A stretch of 64,000 bases of DNA from JACPFN01 sp964406135 (GCA_964406135.1 CAYOQO010000005.1:1-64000), one strand, 5' to 3'; numbered from the stretch's first letter, positions 35,643 through 43,827 are shown. The notes: generated by a model not told the origin, from the sequence alone. A program made the numbers and translations.

Positions 35643-35669
35643 CTAGGTCCTCATTTTCATGAGGACGAC
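35643..35669 (+). repeat. YTGGATYC palindromic element, intergenic copy
   Basis: CTAGGTCCTCAT, loop TTTC, ATGAGGACGAC. The 8-bp stem is perfect; three bases differ from the other copies, and the stem changes are paired. Confidence 0.6.
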
Positions 35670-35721
35670 GTAAAAGCAAAAATACTTCTACAACTAACTA
35701 TAGCTCTAATACATTCTTTTC

Positions 35722-35750
35722 GTCATCCTCGACGCCGATCGAGGATCCAG
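35722..35750 (-). repeat. YTGGATYC palindromic element, intergenic copy
   Basis: On the minus strand CTGGATCCTCGA, a 6-base loop, TCGAGGATGAC. Perfect 8-bp stem plus consensus flanks. It lies between yidC and recR, 53 bases from the copy at 35643. Confidence 0.75.
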
Positions 35751-35788
35751 TCATTTATAAATTGCTTAAGCTTTATAATTTTTTCAAC

Positions 35789-37441
35789 TCACGCATACCG
35801 CGCTGCAATCCAACGAACCTTTTTTACCACAAAAGTTTGCAAAATACCAAATAGGGTATTAACCACAACAAACAATGCTAATCCTGAAGCCAGATATGAT
35901 GTTACTGCAGCCACAAACAATGCAAATCCAATTTTTGAAAATAATTGGCGCGGCCCAACTGAAGGTTGCATGCTTGGCACAAAAATCATACCAACAAAAG
36001 TCATAATGCTTAAAATATAAAACGGATCTGTCGCTGACAAATCAGGCAACCACAAAAATGGCGCACCATATAATTCTGTTGAAGAAGTTAAAACCTTGTT
36101 GAGCGCAATCAAAACAGGAAAATTTAATAACAACGGTAAACAGCCAGAAAAAATCGGCAATCCATGTTTTTGAATTAATTCTGCAGTTGCTTTATCAAGA
36201 GCTGCTTTATCATGTTTAAATTTTTGTTGAAGATGTTGACGTTTCTTTTCAAATTCTGCTTGTTCACGCATACCACGCTCACTACGAAGTGTAAACGGAA
36301 CCATCAACAATTTTAAAAATAGCGCAACCAAAATAATTGCCCAACCATAGCTGCCTGTTTTTTCTTGTACGAAAATTAATGCATTTGCCAAAGGTTTTGC
36401 AAGAAAACTTAAAATTCCATAATTAACAAGGGAGCTCAAAGCTGGTGAAACTTTTTTTAAATCTGGCACAGATTTTGGACCAAAATAAAATGACCATGAA
36501 AGTTCTGCTTGATCATTGAAAGGCTTTGATTCAAAAATAGCTTGATATGATTTATCTTCTAATTCTTTCAAATATACACGACCACTTGCTTGTGTGTTTG
36601 ATGCAAAGCAAACATTGGTAAAAAATCGAGATGTAAAACCAAACAGTTTTGGTTCAAACCAACATTGCGCTAAATTTTCTGATTTGTTTAAAGCAATATC
36701 TTGAATTTTTAAATAATCTTGAACATGTGCCGCGTTGATCACAGCCTGTAATTCATCAGTCATGGCAGGAGCTGGAACAATCAATCGAACTTGTTCATCT
36801 TTTGCTAAATTTTTGCATGAAACTGATACATCAAATTGATATCGATCATGATAAATTACAAATTTTTTCTCAATTTTTGCAGAACCATGCGTTGCTTGAT
36901 AGACCAATTCATGCGCAGTACCATCTTGAATCGTTTCTGAACTAATCAATTTATAAGCAACTGGAGTTACATCATGAAGTGCTACAGCAAAATATTGATC
37001 ATCCTTACCCAACATCACCACACGTTTGTCATGTTGCCATAAAAGTGTCATGGCCTGAAGCGTTGCTCCACGCGTTGAAAAAACATATTCAGCCAGATCT
37101 GTGGTGATCGTGGTCAATTCTGGCTGCACAACATCTGATGCAAATTGAGTATTTAATTTTAAAGGCGTTGCTACAAATTGCGCAGTTGAAACTGCAACAT
37201 TTTGTCCTGATGTGAAAATTTCTGAAACATTTGAGGGCACTGACGGCGTTGAATATTTTTCAATTACAAAATTCACGGCTGTTCCCAACACCGCATATAA
37301 AACAAACATGGTCGCCATTCTACTGAAGGAAATTGACATTTCTTCGCGATTTTTAAAAAAATATCGACTAAAAAGTCTGTTGAAAACAAAAAATGTCGCG
37401 GTAAATAAAGCTGATTGATATATAATTTCTGCAAAATTCAT
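35789..37441 (-). CDS. yidC: Membrane protein insertase YidC
   Basis: 550 residues from ATG 37441, with AAGG 8 bases upstream (an in-frame TTG lies two codons earlier). The N-terminal helix and a large periplasmic domain (about 60-340) mark the Gram-negative form. The C-terminal Oxa1 core starts at TGSYGWAIILVALFLKLLM, with a cytoplasmic coiled loop (FEKKRQHLQQKFKHDKAALD) and FSGCLPLLLNFPVLIALNKV. It inserts and folds inner-membrane proteins with or without SecY. Its usual neighbours rnpA, rpmH and yidD are absent. Confidence 0.95.
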   Translation of the reverse strand: MNFAEIIYQSALFTATFFVFNRLFSRYFFKNREEMSISFSRMATMFVLYAVLGTAVNFVIEKYSTPSVPSNVSEIFTSGQNVAVSTAQFVATPLKLNTQFASDVVQPELTTITTDLAEYVFSTRGATLQAMTLLWQHDKRVVMLGKDDQYFAVALHDVTPVAYKLISSETIQDGTAHELVYQATHGSAKIEKKFVIYHDRYQFDVSVSCKNLAKDEQVRLIVPAPAMTDELQAVINAAHVQDYLKIQDIALNKSENLAQCWFEPKLFGFTSRFFTNVCFASNTQASGRVYLKELEDKSYQAIFESKPFNDQAELSWSFYFGPKSVPDLKKVSPALSSLVNYGILSFLAKPLANALIFVQEKTGSYGWAIILVALFLKLLMVPFTLRSERGMREQAEFEKKRQHLQQKFKHDKAALDKATAELIQKHGLPIFSGCLPLLLNFPVLIALNKVLTSSTELYGAPFLWLPDLSATDPFYILSIMTFVGMIFVPSMQPSVGPRQLFSKIGFALFVAAVTSYLASGLALFVVVNTLFGILQTFVVKKVRWIAARYA

Positions 37442-37559
37442 AGACAATACCTTATAAACATGTAAAAAATAATTATTAAATGCTAAACTGTTGCAACTAT
37501 ATTATCAAAGATCCGACCATTAAGCGAATGAATTTATAGCTACAAAAAGGAGTTATTTT

Positions 37560-37913
37560 ATGAAAATGTCAAAACGACATTATCGAATTGGTGAACTTGC
37601 AGAGTCTTTAAAAGTTGAAAAATTTGTTATTCGTTTTTGGGAAAAAGAACTTGGCATAAAATCGGTTCGTTCTCAAGGTGGACAAAGATTTTATGAAGAA
37701 AAAGATTTTCAAAAATTTAAGTTAGTCAAAGAACTTTTATATGATAAAAAATTTACATTAGCTGGTGCTAAAAACGAACTTGAAAACATGAAAAAAAATC
37801 GTAACGTTATTGCAACTCAAGTTGAAAAAAATATCAGCAAAACTTCTTGCGACTGCAAAGAAAAATTAGCACAAATTCGACAGGAACTTTTGAAATTTAA
37901 ACAAGCACTTTAA
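37560..37913 (+). CDS. MerR-family transcriptional regulator
   Basis: 117 residues. The N-terminal winged helix-turn-helix is clear: YRIGELAESLKVEKFVIRFW, then GGQRFYEEKDFQKFKLVKEL. A short coiled C-terminus (LAQIRQELLKFKQAL) would dimerise. The CDCK segment at about residue 97 has a Cys pair, but no clear effector domain exists. Members with this plain form and the FWE motif resemble the HTH-only MerR proteins whose targets are unknown. The ribosome site GGAG is 7 bases from the ATG. It is divergent from yidC and lies just before murC. Confidence 0.88.
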   Translation: MKMSKRHYRIGELAESLKVEKFVIRFWEKELGIKSVRSQGGQRFYEEKDFQKFKLVKELLYDKKFTLAGAKNELENMKKNRNVIATQVEKNISKTSCDCKEKLAQIRQELLKFKQAL

Positions 37914-37983
37914 CTTTTTACATTTTTAATTTTAATTTTGCTATGCTGACATATCAATGTATATAAAAAACAACGAGAACAAC

Positions 37984-39390
37984 ATGATCAACACAAAAAA
38001 ACACTTTCATTTTATTGGCATCTGCGGCATTGGCATGAGTGGCATAGCAAAAATTTTACTCACACAAGGGTTGAAAGTCTCTGGATGTGATAAAAACATT
38101 GACCCTGCACGAGCTCAAGAACTTGAAAAACTTGGCTGCCAGATCGGCACTCATCAAAGCTCAATTTGCAATGACGCATCAATCACAACCATCGTTCAAA
38201 CATCTGACGTACCAGGAACCCATCCTGAAATTATGCAAGCTCAATCAAAAAACATCCCTGTTCTTTTGCGCGCAGAAATTTTGGCAAAAATTATGCAGGA
38301 CAAAATTTCAATTGCTGTTGCCGGAGCTCATGGAAAAACAACAACTTCATCACTATTGGCTCATGTTTTGCTTCACGCAAAGATTGACCCAACGGTGATT
38401 GTTGGTGGCCAAATGCATGAAATTAAAAGTAATGCTCATGCCGGTTCTTCAAAATTTTTAGTTGCAGAATCTGACGAAAGTGATCGTTCATTTTTATTGC
38501 TTCCAAAAACGTACACCATCGTGACCAACATCGATCGCGAACATTTAAACACGTATCACGATTTTGATGATATTAAAAATTCATTTGTACAATTCATGAA
38601 CAATTTACCAAAAGATGGCTGTAATTTTATTTGTTTGGATGATACTGGCATTCAATCTGTTCTGCATCGTATCACAACACCATACATGACCTATGGTACA
38701 AATCCGCAAGCTGATTTTTCTATTCACAATGTCAAACTATCACCTGATTTTTCAGAATTTGAAGTGAAAATAAAAGGAATGGATCCTCGTCTCCACGAGG
38801 ATGAGGGAATTTTGTTTAAAGTTTCACTCCCTGGCATGCACAATGTTTTAAATGCCACCGGAGTCATTGCTGTTTGCCTGCGTTTAGGACTTGATTCACA
38901 AGCAATCAAAAATGGGCTAGAAACGTTTCAAGGGGTAGACCGAAGGTTTACGCTCAAGGGCATTTCAAAAAATCATGGTGCGATAATTTTTGATGATTAT
39001 GGACATCATCCCGCAGAACTTCAAGTCACCTTCAAAGTTGCTCAAACAAAAGCTCAAGCAAAAATCATTGTAGTTTTTCAACCACAACGATTTAGCAGAA
39101 CCAAGCACCTTTGGCATGAATTTGTCCAAACCTTGGCATATGCCCCGATTGATCAGTTAATTTTAACTGATATTTATCCTGCAAGCGAAGCTCCGTTGCC
39201 CGGCATCACAAGCCAAAATCTGGTTCAAGAAATTCAAAAAATAAATCCTGACTTCAATGTCCAATTTATCCCATTTGGTGATCATGGAGAACAAATCTTG
39301 GAAAAACTTGAAACAACATTAACCAAAAATGATCTGCTTTTATTTCAAGGCGCTGGCAAAGTGAATAAATTAGCTGATGCGTTGATTTAA
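37984..39390 (+). CDS. murC: UDP-N-acetylmuramate-L-alanine ligase MurC
   Basis: 468 residues from ATG 37984 (a farther ATG at 37957 is also open). It adds L-Ala to UDP-MurNAc in the cytoplasm. Domains: Rossmann HFIGICGIGMSGIAKILL, the ATP loop AVAGAHGKTTTSSLLAHVLL, ESDESDRSFLLL and the C-terminal DDYGHHPAELQVTFK. Residues 266-275 (MDPRLHEDEG) are encoded by a palindromic repeat inserted in the loop before KVSLPGMHNVLNA. No other mur gene is near. Presence of MurC shows the organism makes peptidoglycan or keeps the pathway. Confidence 0.93.
   Translation: MINTKKHFHFIGICGIGMSGIAKILLTQGLKVSGCDKNIDPARAQELEKLGCQIGTHQSSICNDASITTIVQTSDVPGTHPEIMQAQSKNIPVLLRAEILAKIMQDKISIAVAGAHGKTTTSSLLAHVLLHAKIDPTVIVGGQMHEIKSNAHAGSSKFLVAESDESDRSFLLLPKTYTIVTNIDREHLNTYHDFDDIKNSFVQFMNNLPKDGCNFICLDDTGIQSVLHRITTPYMTYGTNPQADFSIHNVKLSPDFSEFEVKIKGMDPRLHEDEGILFKVSLPGMHNVLNATGVIAVCLRLGLDSQAIKNGLETFQGVDRRFTLKGISKNHGAIIFDDYGHHPAELQVTFKVAQTKAQAKIIVVFQPQRFSRTKHLWHEFVQTLAYAPIDQLILTDIYPASEAPLPGITSQNLVQEIQKINPDFNVQFIPFGDHGEQILEKLETTLTKNDLLLFQGAGKVNKLADALI
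38779..38805 (+). repeat. YTGGATYC palindromic element inside murC
   Basis: ATGGATCCTCGT, loop CTCC, ACGAGGATGAG. Perfect 8-bp stem. It is in frame and encodes residues 266-274 of MurC. Confidence 0.75.
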
Positions 39391-39566
39391 AAGAAATAAT
39401 TTTGCCCAAAATTCCTGAATTCAACAAACTTAAACATCAACTTGACTGTTTTTCAAAAAAACAGCGATTCTTCTTGTCTAAATTATTGACTTTATCACCT
39501 TCATTTTGGCATTCTTAAAGTATGAATTAAAAAATGGAGATCCTTAAGGGGATAATGGAGGTTACG

Positions 39567-40139
39567 ATGAACAAAAAATGGTTTTTACTACTTCTTGCTG
39601 CCATGCAAGCTGAATCGATGATCGAGGCTCGCGGCGGCGGAGGTGGAGGTCATGGTGGTGGCGGTCACGGAGGTGGTGGTCATGGCGGCGGAGGTCGTAG
39701 CGGACGAGGTAGCAGCGGCGCTCATTCAAGCAGAAGCCATAGCGGTGGTAGTCATAGTGGCAACAGAAGTCACAATGGCAGCAGAAGCCATAGCGGACAT
39801 AACCATTCAGGGCACAATCACTCAGGAAATCACAATCATAATTACAATCACTGGAATGGTGGCTGGGGTGCTGGTTGGGGTTGGGGATTTGGCGGTTTAT
39901 GGTTAGGAATGATGTTGACCATGCCTTTATGGTGGAATACTCCACAATCTCAAAATCAATCTGATTTAAAAAATACGGTTATTGACTTACAAAACAAAGT
40001 TCAAGATTTAACTTTAAATCTTAATGATTTGAAAAAATCAAACCCAAATGATCCTAAAATTTCAAGATATGAAAACGATATTGAAGTCAGAAAAAATAAA
40101 GTTAAAGAATTAATTGATTCAGCACAAGAATTAACTTAA
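39567..40139 (+). CDS. Secreted Gly/His/Ser-rich protein with Trp-rich hydrophobic segment
   Basis: 190 residues from ATG 39567, where GGAGGT lies 5 bases upstream (an ATG at 39534 would give a poor N-terminus). After the signal peptide MNKKWFLLLLAAMQAESMIE there are runs of GGGGHGGGGH, then Ser/His/Asn/Gly repeats (SHSGHNHSGHNHSGN), a Gly/Trp segment (NGGWGAGWGWGFGGLW) and a helical coiled tail. His-rich and Gly-rich exported proteins can bind metal or form surface filaments; neither is shown here. It opens a four-gene set of small secreted proteins. Confidence 0.75.
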   Translation: MNKKWFLLLLAAMQAESMIEARGGGGGGHGGGGHGGGGHGGGGRSGRGSSGAHSSRSHSGGSHSGNRSHNGSRSHSGHNHSGHNHSGNHNHNYNHWNGGWGAGWGWGFGGLWLGMMLTMPLWWNTPQSQNQSDLKNTVIDLQNKVQDLTLNLNDLKKSNPNDPKISRYENDIEVRKNKVKELIDSAQELT

Positions 40140-40157
40140 AAAATGGAGAATTTAAAA

Positions 40158-40439
40158 ATGAAAAAGAATTTATTAGTAATTTTACTTGCAACTTTTGCAG
40201 CAGGAACAATCTCTGCAGATGAAGGCGGTGGATTTTTTTCACATCTTGGAGAAGGAATAGAAAAAACTTTTGAAGGTGCTGGAAAAGTTGCCGCATCTCC
40301 TACACACATAGGTCAAAAATCGAAAAAAGAAATAAAAGAAGAACAAAAAAAGAAAAATGCAGAAAATAAAAAATCAAAAGATCAAGAATCAAAACGACGC
40401 CGTGCACGCAGACGTCAAAAATCTGAGGATGCAGAATAA
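40158..40439 (+). CDS. Small secreted Lys/Arg-rich protein
   Basis: 93 residues from ATG 40158 (GGAG 9-12 bases upstream). Signal peptide MKKNLLVILLATFAAGTISA, then EGGGFFSHLGEGIEKTFEGA, then a highly charged Lys/Glu/Arg tail of about 45 residues (KRRRARRRQK near the end). No domain is recognised. It is the second of four adjacent small exported proteins with similar leaders, so they are probably co-transcribed. Confidence 0.7.
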   Translation: MKKNLLVILLATFAAGTISADEGGGFFSHLGEGIEKTFEGAGKVAASPTHIGQKSKKEIKEEQKKKNAENKKSKDQESKRRRARRRQKSEDAE

Positions 40440-40470
40440 AAAATAAATCAAAATATGGAGAGTTACAAAC

Positions 40471-40842
40471 ATGAATAAAAAATTATTGATCCTTCTGGTA
40501 GCAACCAGTGGAGTGGGAATGCAGATACAAGCACATGGTGGTGGCGGTGGTGGCTGGGGAAGTTTTGGTGGCGGTCTTGCAACCGGCGTTATTCTTACAA
40601 GTGCTGTAAATTCTGGAAGTCGAAATGATCGTGATCCTGCATATTGGGATTACAAACGTGATCGCGAAAATCAACGATCAGTTGATCGAGATATTCGTAA
40701 ACAAGAACAAGAAATTAAAAAAACTAAAAGAAACATGGATCGCGCTACAACAGATTCTGAACGAACAAGCTATCAAGAAACTTTAAAGCAACAAAATAAA
40801 CGTCTTTCAGAATTACAAGATCGACGCAATGATCTTGGGTAA
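40471..40842 (+). CDS. Secreted Gly-rich coiled-coil protein
   Basis: 123 residues. Signal peptide MNKKLLILLVATSGVGMQIQA; then HGGGGGGWGSFGGGLATGVI, a Gly-rich hydrophobic segment; then a charged coiled coil (KQEQEIKKTKRNMDRATTD) to the end. The ribosome site GGAG is 9 bases from the ATG. It shares the GGGGGG motif after cleavage with the gene at 39567. Function unknown. Confidence 0.7.
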   Translation: MNKKLLILLVATSGVGMQIQAHGGGGGGWGSFGGGLATGVILTSAVNSGSRNDRDPAYWDYKRDRENQRSVDRDIRKQEQEIKKTKRNMDRATTDSERTSYQETLKQQNKRLSELQDRRNDLG

Positions 40843-40870
40843 AAAATAAATTAAAAAAGGAAAAAGATTT

Positions 40871-41323
40871 ATGAAGAAAACAAATTTTAAAAAAATTGCA
40901 CTGTTAAGCACAATTCTTCTTGCAAGCTTACCAGCATATTCAATTTCAAACGCTGGTATTGCTGCTGCAACGATTGGTTCGGTAGCTGCTGCAACCATTA
41001 TTGGTGTTGCTGTTTCAAAATCTCATAAAAATAAAAAGGAAAAAGAATCTGGATCTACAGAATCTTCAAAATCTAAAAAACAAAAATATAACCAATCAAA
41101 ATCAGTTTCATCATCAACACAATCAAAAAAAGCAATGAAGCATGATTTGAAACGATATGAAAATGAATTAGCAACACATAAAGCTGATTTACAACGCGCA
41201 GAACGTAAACAAAAGAAACATAACTCAAAATCCGCTGATGCTGATGTTATGAGACACAAAGCTGAAGTTGCAAAACTTGAACCGATGGTTCAAGACTTAA
41301 AAGAACGAATTAAAAAATCTTAA
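40871..41323 (+). CDS. Exported protein with membrane segment and coiled coil
   Basis: 150 residues. Signal peptide MKKTNFKKIALLSTILLASL; an Ala/Gly/Ile membrane-like stretch (GIAAATIGSVAAATIIGVAV) follows, then a Ser/Lys-rich linker and a coiled coil (HDLKRYENELATHKADLQRA). The ribosome site AAGG lies 9-10 bases from the ATG. It is the last gene of the four-gene set, followed by a clear terminator. The N-terminal hydrophobic layout may allow it to sit in the inner or outer membrane. No family is recognised. Confidence 0.7.
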   Translation: MKKTNFKKIALLSTILLASLPAYSISNAGIAAATIGSVAAATIIGVAVSKSHKNKKEKESGSTESSKSKKQKYNQSKSVSSSTQSKKAMKHDLKRYENELATHKADLQRAERKQKKHNSKSADADVMRHKAEVAKLEPMVQDLKERIKKS

Positions 41324-41378
41324 TAAAGAAACTATAGAAAAATTTTGTGTAAGCCTTTAAACCCTTTCACAAAAACCC

Positions 41379-41410
41379 AAAAAAGGCCAGCTTATGACTG
41401 GCCTTTTTTT
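41379..41410. terminator. Bidirectional terminator overlapping the lipoprotein gene end
   Basis: AAAAAGGCCAG, 7-base loop, CTGGCCTTTTTTT. The perfect stem serves both the four-gene secreted set and the convergent lipoprotein gene, whose last codons and stop lie inside it. Confidence 0.9.
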
Positions 41411-41865
41411 GTAAGCAACATCACGGTTAAAATATTTTCATGACTTAAGATAATTTGACACCAAACATTTCCTGGTCTTGAAAATAACAAACAAAGTTCA
41501 TCAGTACTTTTAAAATTAGAAACCAAATCCCACCCTAAAATTTCCATCTCCATGTCGTAATACTTTTTTACCATTTCTAAATCTATAAGACTTCCCTTGA
41601 CGGGATGATAAACAATTTGCACGTTTTCTTCATGTTCTTGATCAGGAATTACCGCTTGTAACCGAAACCCAAAAACAGCATCAGGAATTTGAGTCATACG
41701 TGCCACAGATTCTTCAAGATGTGTGATATCTTGTGATGGCTTTATAATTATTGCTTTTGAATGTTTGCGTGAACAACCTGAAATAAAAAAACAAACCAAG
41801 AGACTCAGCAATATTTTCACATTTGCAAAAAATTCAAAAATAAGATGTTTTAATGTTTTGTGCAT
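41392..41865 (-). CDS. Lipoprotein, unknown function
   Basis: 157 residues from ATG 41865 (GGGG 7 bases upstream). The N-terminus has a hydrophobic stretch ending in a lipobox, LLVCFFISGC, so the mature protein starts at Cys. The rest (LEESVARMTQIPDAVFGFRL and QIVYHPVKGSLIDLEMVKKY) has a mixed alpha/beta pattern with DMEMEILGWDLVSNF, which resembles small lipoproteins with an intermixed regulatory or carrier fold; I do not name a family. The C-terminal codons lie in the terminator hairpin. Confidence 0.75.
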   Translation of the reverse strand: MHKTLKHLIFEFFANVKILLSLLVCFFISGCSRKHSKAIIIKPSQDITHLEESVARMTQIPDAVFGFRLQAVIPDQEHEENVQIVYHPVKGSLIDLEMVKKYYDMEMEILGWDLVSNFKSTDELCLLFSRPGNVWCQIILSHENILTVMLLTKKGQS

Positions 41866-41887
41866 AATCATACCCCACTCAAAAAGA

Positions 41888-41914
41888 AAAGTGGGTTTTA
41901 TAAAAACCCACTTT
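41888..41914 (-). terminator. Terminator-like hairpin after rplS
   Basis: On the minus strand AAAGTGGGTTTT, loop TATA-type, AAAACCCACTTT and then CTTTTTG. It sits 40 bases after the rplS stop. Confidence 0.75.
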
Positions 41915-41954
41915 AAAATTCATTTCAAATATCATCAAATGTGATGAAAAATGA

Positions 41955-42353
41955 TTAAGCTACAGCCGCTTTATTAACTTTAGCTGTTTTTTTAACAACT
42001 TTTTCTTTAATTTTTGCAGCTTCACCAACTTTATGACGAACATAGTATAATTTTGCACGACGAACTTTTGCTTGCGCAAGAATTTTAATTGAATCAATAA
42101 TAGGAGAATACAATGGATAAATACGTTCTACAGCAACATCATCTGCGCCAATTTTACGAACGGTAAATGTTGAAGATGCAGCATTATTGCTTTTTGCAAT
42201 CACATTTCCAACAAATGTTTGAACTCGTTTGTTATCGCCTTCTTGAACCCATTGAGCAACTTCTATTTTGTCACCAATGCCAAATTTTGGAAAATTTAAT
42301 TCGCGAACTGCAAGCGATTGGATTGTTTCTTTGTTTAATTTATTTGATTTCAT
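41955..42353 (-). CDS. rplS: 50S ribosomal protein L19
   Basis: 132 residues from ATG 42353. FGIGDKIEVAQWVQEGDNKR, FTVRKIGADDVAVERIYPLY and PIIDSIKILAQAKVRRAKLY are typical, followed by a basic Ala/Lys tail. L19 lies at the subunit interface. It follows trmD as in the rpsP-rimM-trmD-rplS order, but rimM is missing. Confidence 0.95.
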   Translation of the reverse strand: MKSNKLNKETIQSLAVRELNFPKFGIGDKIEVAQWVQEGDNKRVQTFVGNVIAKSNNAASSTFTVRKIGADDVAVERIYPLYSPIIDSIKILAQAKVRRAKLYYVRHKVGEAAKIKEKVVKKTAKVNKAAVA

Positions 42354-42386
42354 GATGTTTTTTAACCTTTGACCTATCATTTCATA

Positions 42387-42414
42387 TCATGTTTAAGATT
42401 ACCCTAAAACATGA
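42387..42414 (-). other. Hairpin in the rplS leader
   Basis: TCATGTTT and AAACATGA form a perfect 8-bp stem with a 12-base loop, 34 bases before the rplS start. It has no T-run, so it is more likely a leader structure than a terminator. Confidence 0.4.
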
Positions 42415-42434
42415 ACAATAACAAATTTATTAAC

Positions 42435-43748
42435 CTATTTCATTTCTTTTTGGACATCAAAACCTAACCATTTATCAAAAATAATTGCTGCAGCAGATCG
42501 AACCGACAAATGATTAAATGTACTCAGCCCATGAAGCGGCGGAAAAAAATAATCACATTTTTCAATCAATTCAGATCCCATACCATGCCCTGTCCCCAAC
42601 AAAATTAATACTGGTCGATTTTGTGACCAAATTTTTGCTTGATCATGATAAGAGATCATTTTAGAACTTCCATGCTCAAATCGAGCAGAAGTTCCAATAA
42701 TGAGCGGTTTTTGACTCGTTATTTTTTCAATATTTTCAATCACATTTTCAAGTTGCGGCACAACATGTACGCGACTGATTGCTTCATAACGATGTTTATT
42801 GTATTCAATTCCTGTCTCTTTTTCTTGCCAAAATTCTAAAATAGTTTTGACAATTTTTTGCTGATCAATCAACGGTGTAACTACAAAATAATCTTTTATG
42901 TTGTAAGTTGTTGCTGATCTTGCAATATCATGCACATCAATTGAAGTGACCGATGTTGTTCCAACGCGTCCATCTTTTAAAGCAATTCCCGTATGCATCA
43001 ATGCTACAAAATGTGGTGGCACAAATTTTTGTGCCATTTTTTTTTGCGCATCAGTGATGCTATAAGAGCGCAACCAATCAAAATGCTTTTGTACCGTTAA
43101 TTGTACTGCTTGCTGCTCACGCCATGTTTCAATTGCTTTATGATCCCCTGAACGAAGTACTTGCGGAACTTCACGCCCCTTCCAAACCACCGGTTTGGTG
43201 TACTCAGGATAATCAACAAATGCACCTGAAAAAGAATCTAAGTCAACCGATTCTTGTTTTCCAACAATGCCTGGCATGTGACGAAATACTGCTTCCATGA
43301 CAACCATGGCAGGAATATCGCCACCCATCAAAACAAAATCTCCAATCGATATGATTGCATCTGCATATTCAGACTCTGCTCGAGCATCAATGCCTTCATA
43401 TCGCCCTGCAACAAACATAACATGCTGATGTTTTTGTATTTTTTCCCACAAATTTTTGCTGACCGGTTGCGTTAATTTTGTTCCTTGTGGTGACAAAAAT
43501 ATTTTAAAAGATTTTCCGAATTTTGAATCAAGATCATCAACGCAACGTTCAATCACTTCAGGACGAATCAACATCCCAGAATTATGACCAAAAGTTGGAC
43601 CATCAATGCGTTCTTTTGGCTCAACATATTCAAATAACGTTTTAATATTGCACGATATCAAATTGTTTTCAGTTGCTTTTTTAAACAAACTGGTTTGCAA
43701 AAAAGGCTGATACAATTGCGGAAATAACGTAACAATAGAAATATTCAT
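42435..43748 (-). CDS. trmD: TrmD tRNA m1G37 methyltransferase fused to a TM1570-type RNA methyltransferase domain
   Basis: 437 residues from ATG 43748 (MNISIVTLFPQLY), nearly twice the 240 of ordinary TrmD. Residues 1-235 are TrmD, with VAGRYEGIDAR, GDFVLMGGDIPAMVVMEAV and PQVLRSGDHKAIETWR; it methylates G37 of tRNA. From about 245 onward the sequence (VTSIDVHDIARSATTYNIKD, LLGTGHGMGSEL, FNHLSVRSAAAIIFDKWLG) matches the SAM-dependent RNA methyltransferase family typified by Thermotoga TM1570, a SPOUT fold with a trefoil knot. In Thermotoga the two are separate neighbouring genes. The target of the second domain is unknown. The gene lies between rpsP and rplS. Confidence 0.88.
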   Translation of the reverse strand: MNISIVTLFPQLYQPFLQTSLFKKATENNLISCNIKTLFEYVEPKERIDGPTFGHNSGMLIRPEVIERCVDDLDSKFGKSFKIFLSPQGTKLTQPVSKNLWEKIQKHQHVMFVAGRYEGIDARAESEYADAIISIGDFVLMGGDIPAMVVMEAVFRHMPGIVGKQESVDLDSFSGAFVDYPEYTKPVVWKGREVPQVLRSGDHKAIETWREQQAVQLTVQKHFDWLRSYSITDAQKKMAQKFVPPHFVALMHTGIALKDGRVGTTSVTSIDVHDIARSATTYNIKDYFVVTPLIDQQKIVKTILEFWQEKETGIEYNKHRYEAISRVHVVPQLENVIENIEKITSQKPLIIGTSARFEHGSSKMISYHDQAKIWSQNRPVLILLGTGHGMGSELIEKCDYFFPPLHGLSTFNHLSVRSAAAIIFDKWLGFDVQKEMK

Positions 43749-43789
43749 AATCCCCCGATACACTCAACTTCGCTTACAGCTACATTGAG

Positions 43790-43827
43790 CACTTAAAACG
43801 AACGGCAATGACCGTTCGTACAAAGTG
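43790..43827 (-). other. Extended hairpin between rpsP and trmD
   Basis: CACT-4-ACGAACGG, loop CAATGA, CCGTTCGT-4-AGTG. The minus strand has TTTT after the 8-bp stem, so it could partly terminate or stabilise the rpsP message. It does not share the YTGGATYC flanks. Confidence 0.55.

Noticed and set aside
39562..39945. A 127-residue Cys/His/Tyr-rich frame on the minus strand
   Set aside because: It is the mirror of the Gly/His/Ser repeats of the secreted gene at 39567; the repeated codons keep the reverse frame open. No ribosome site or homology is visible.
43790..43827. Member of the YTGGATYC palindrome family
   Set aside because: The stem is good, but the flanks TGG and GA are absent and the stem starts with ACGAACGG; it is more likely an operon hairpin.
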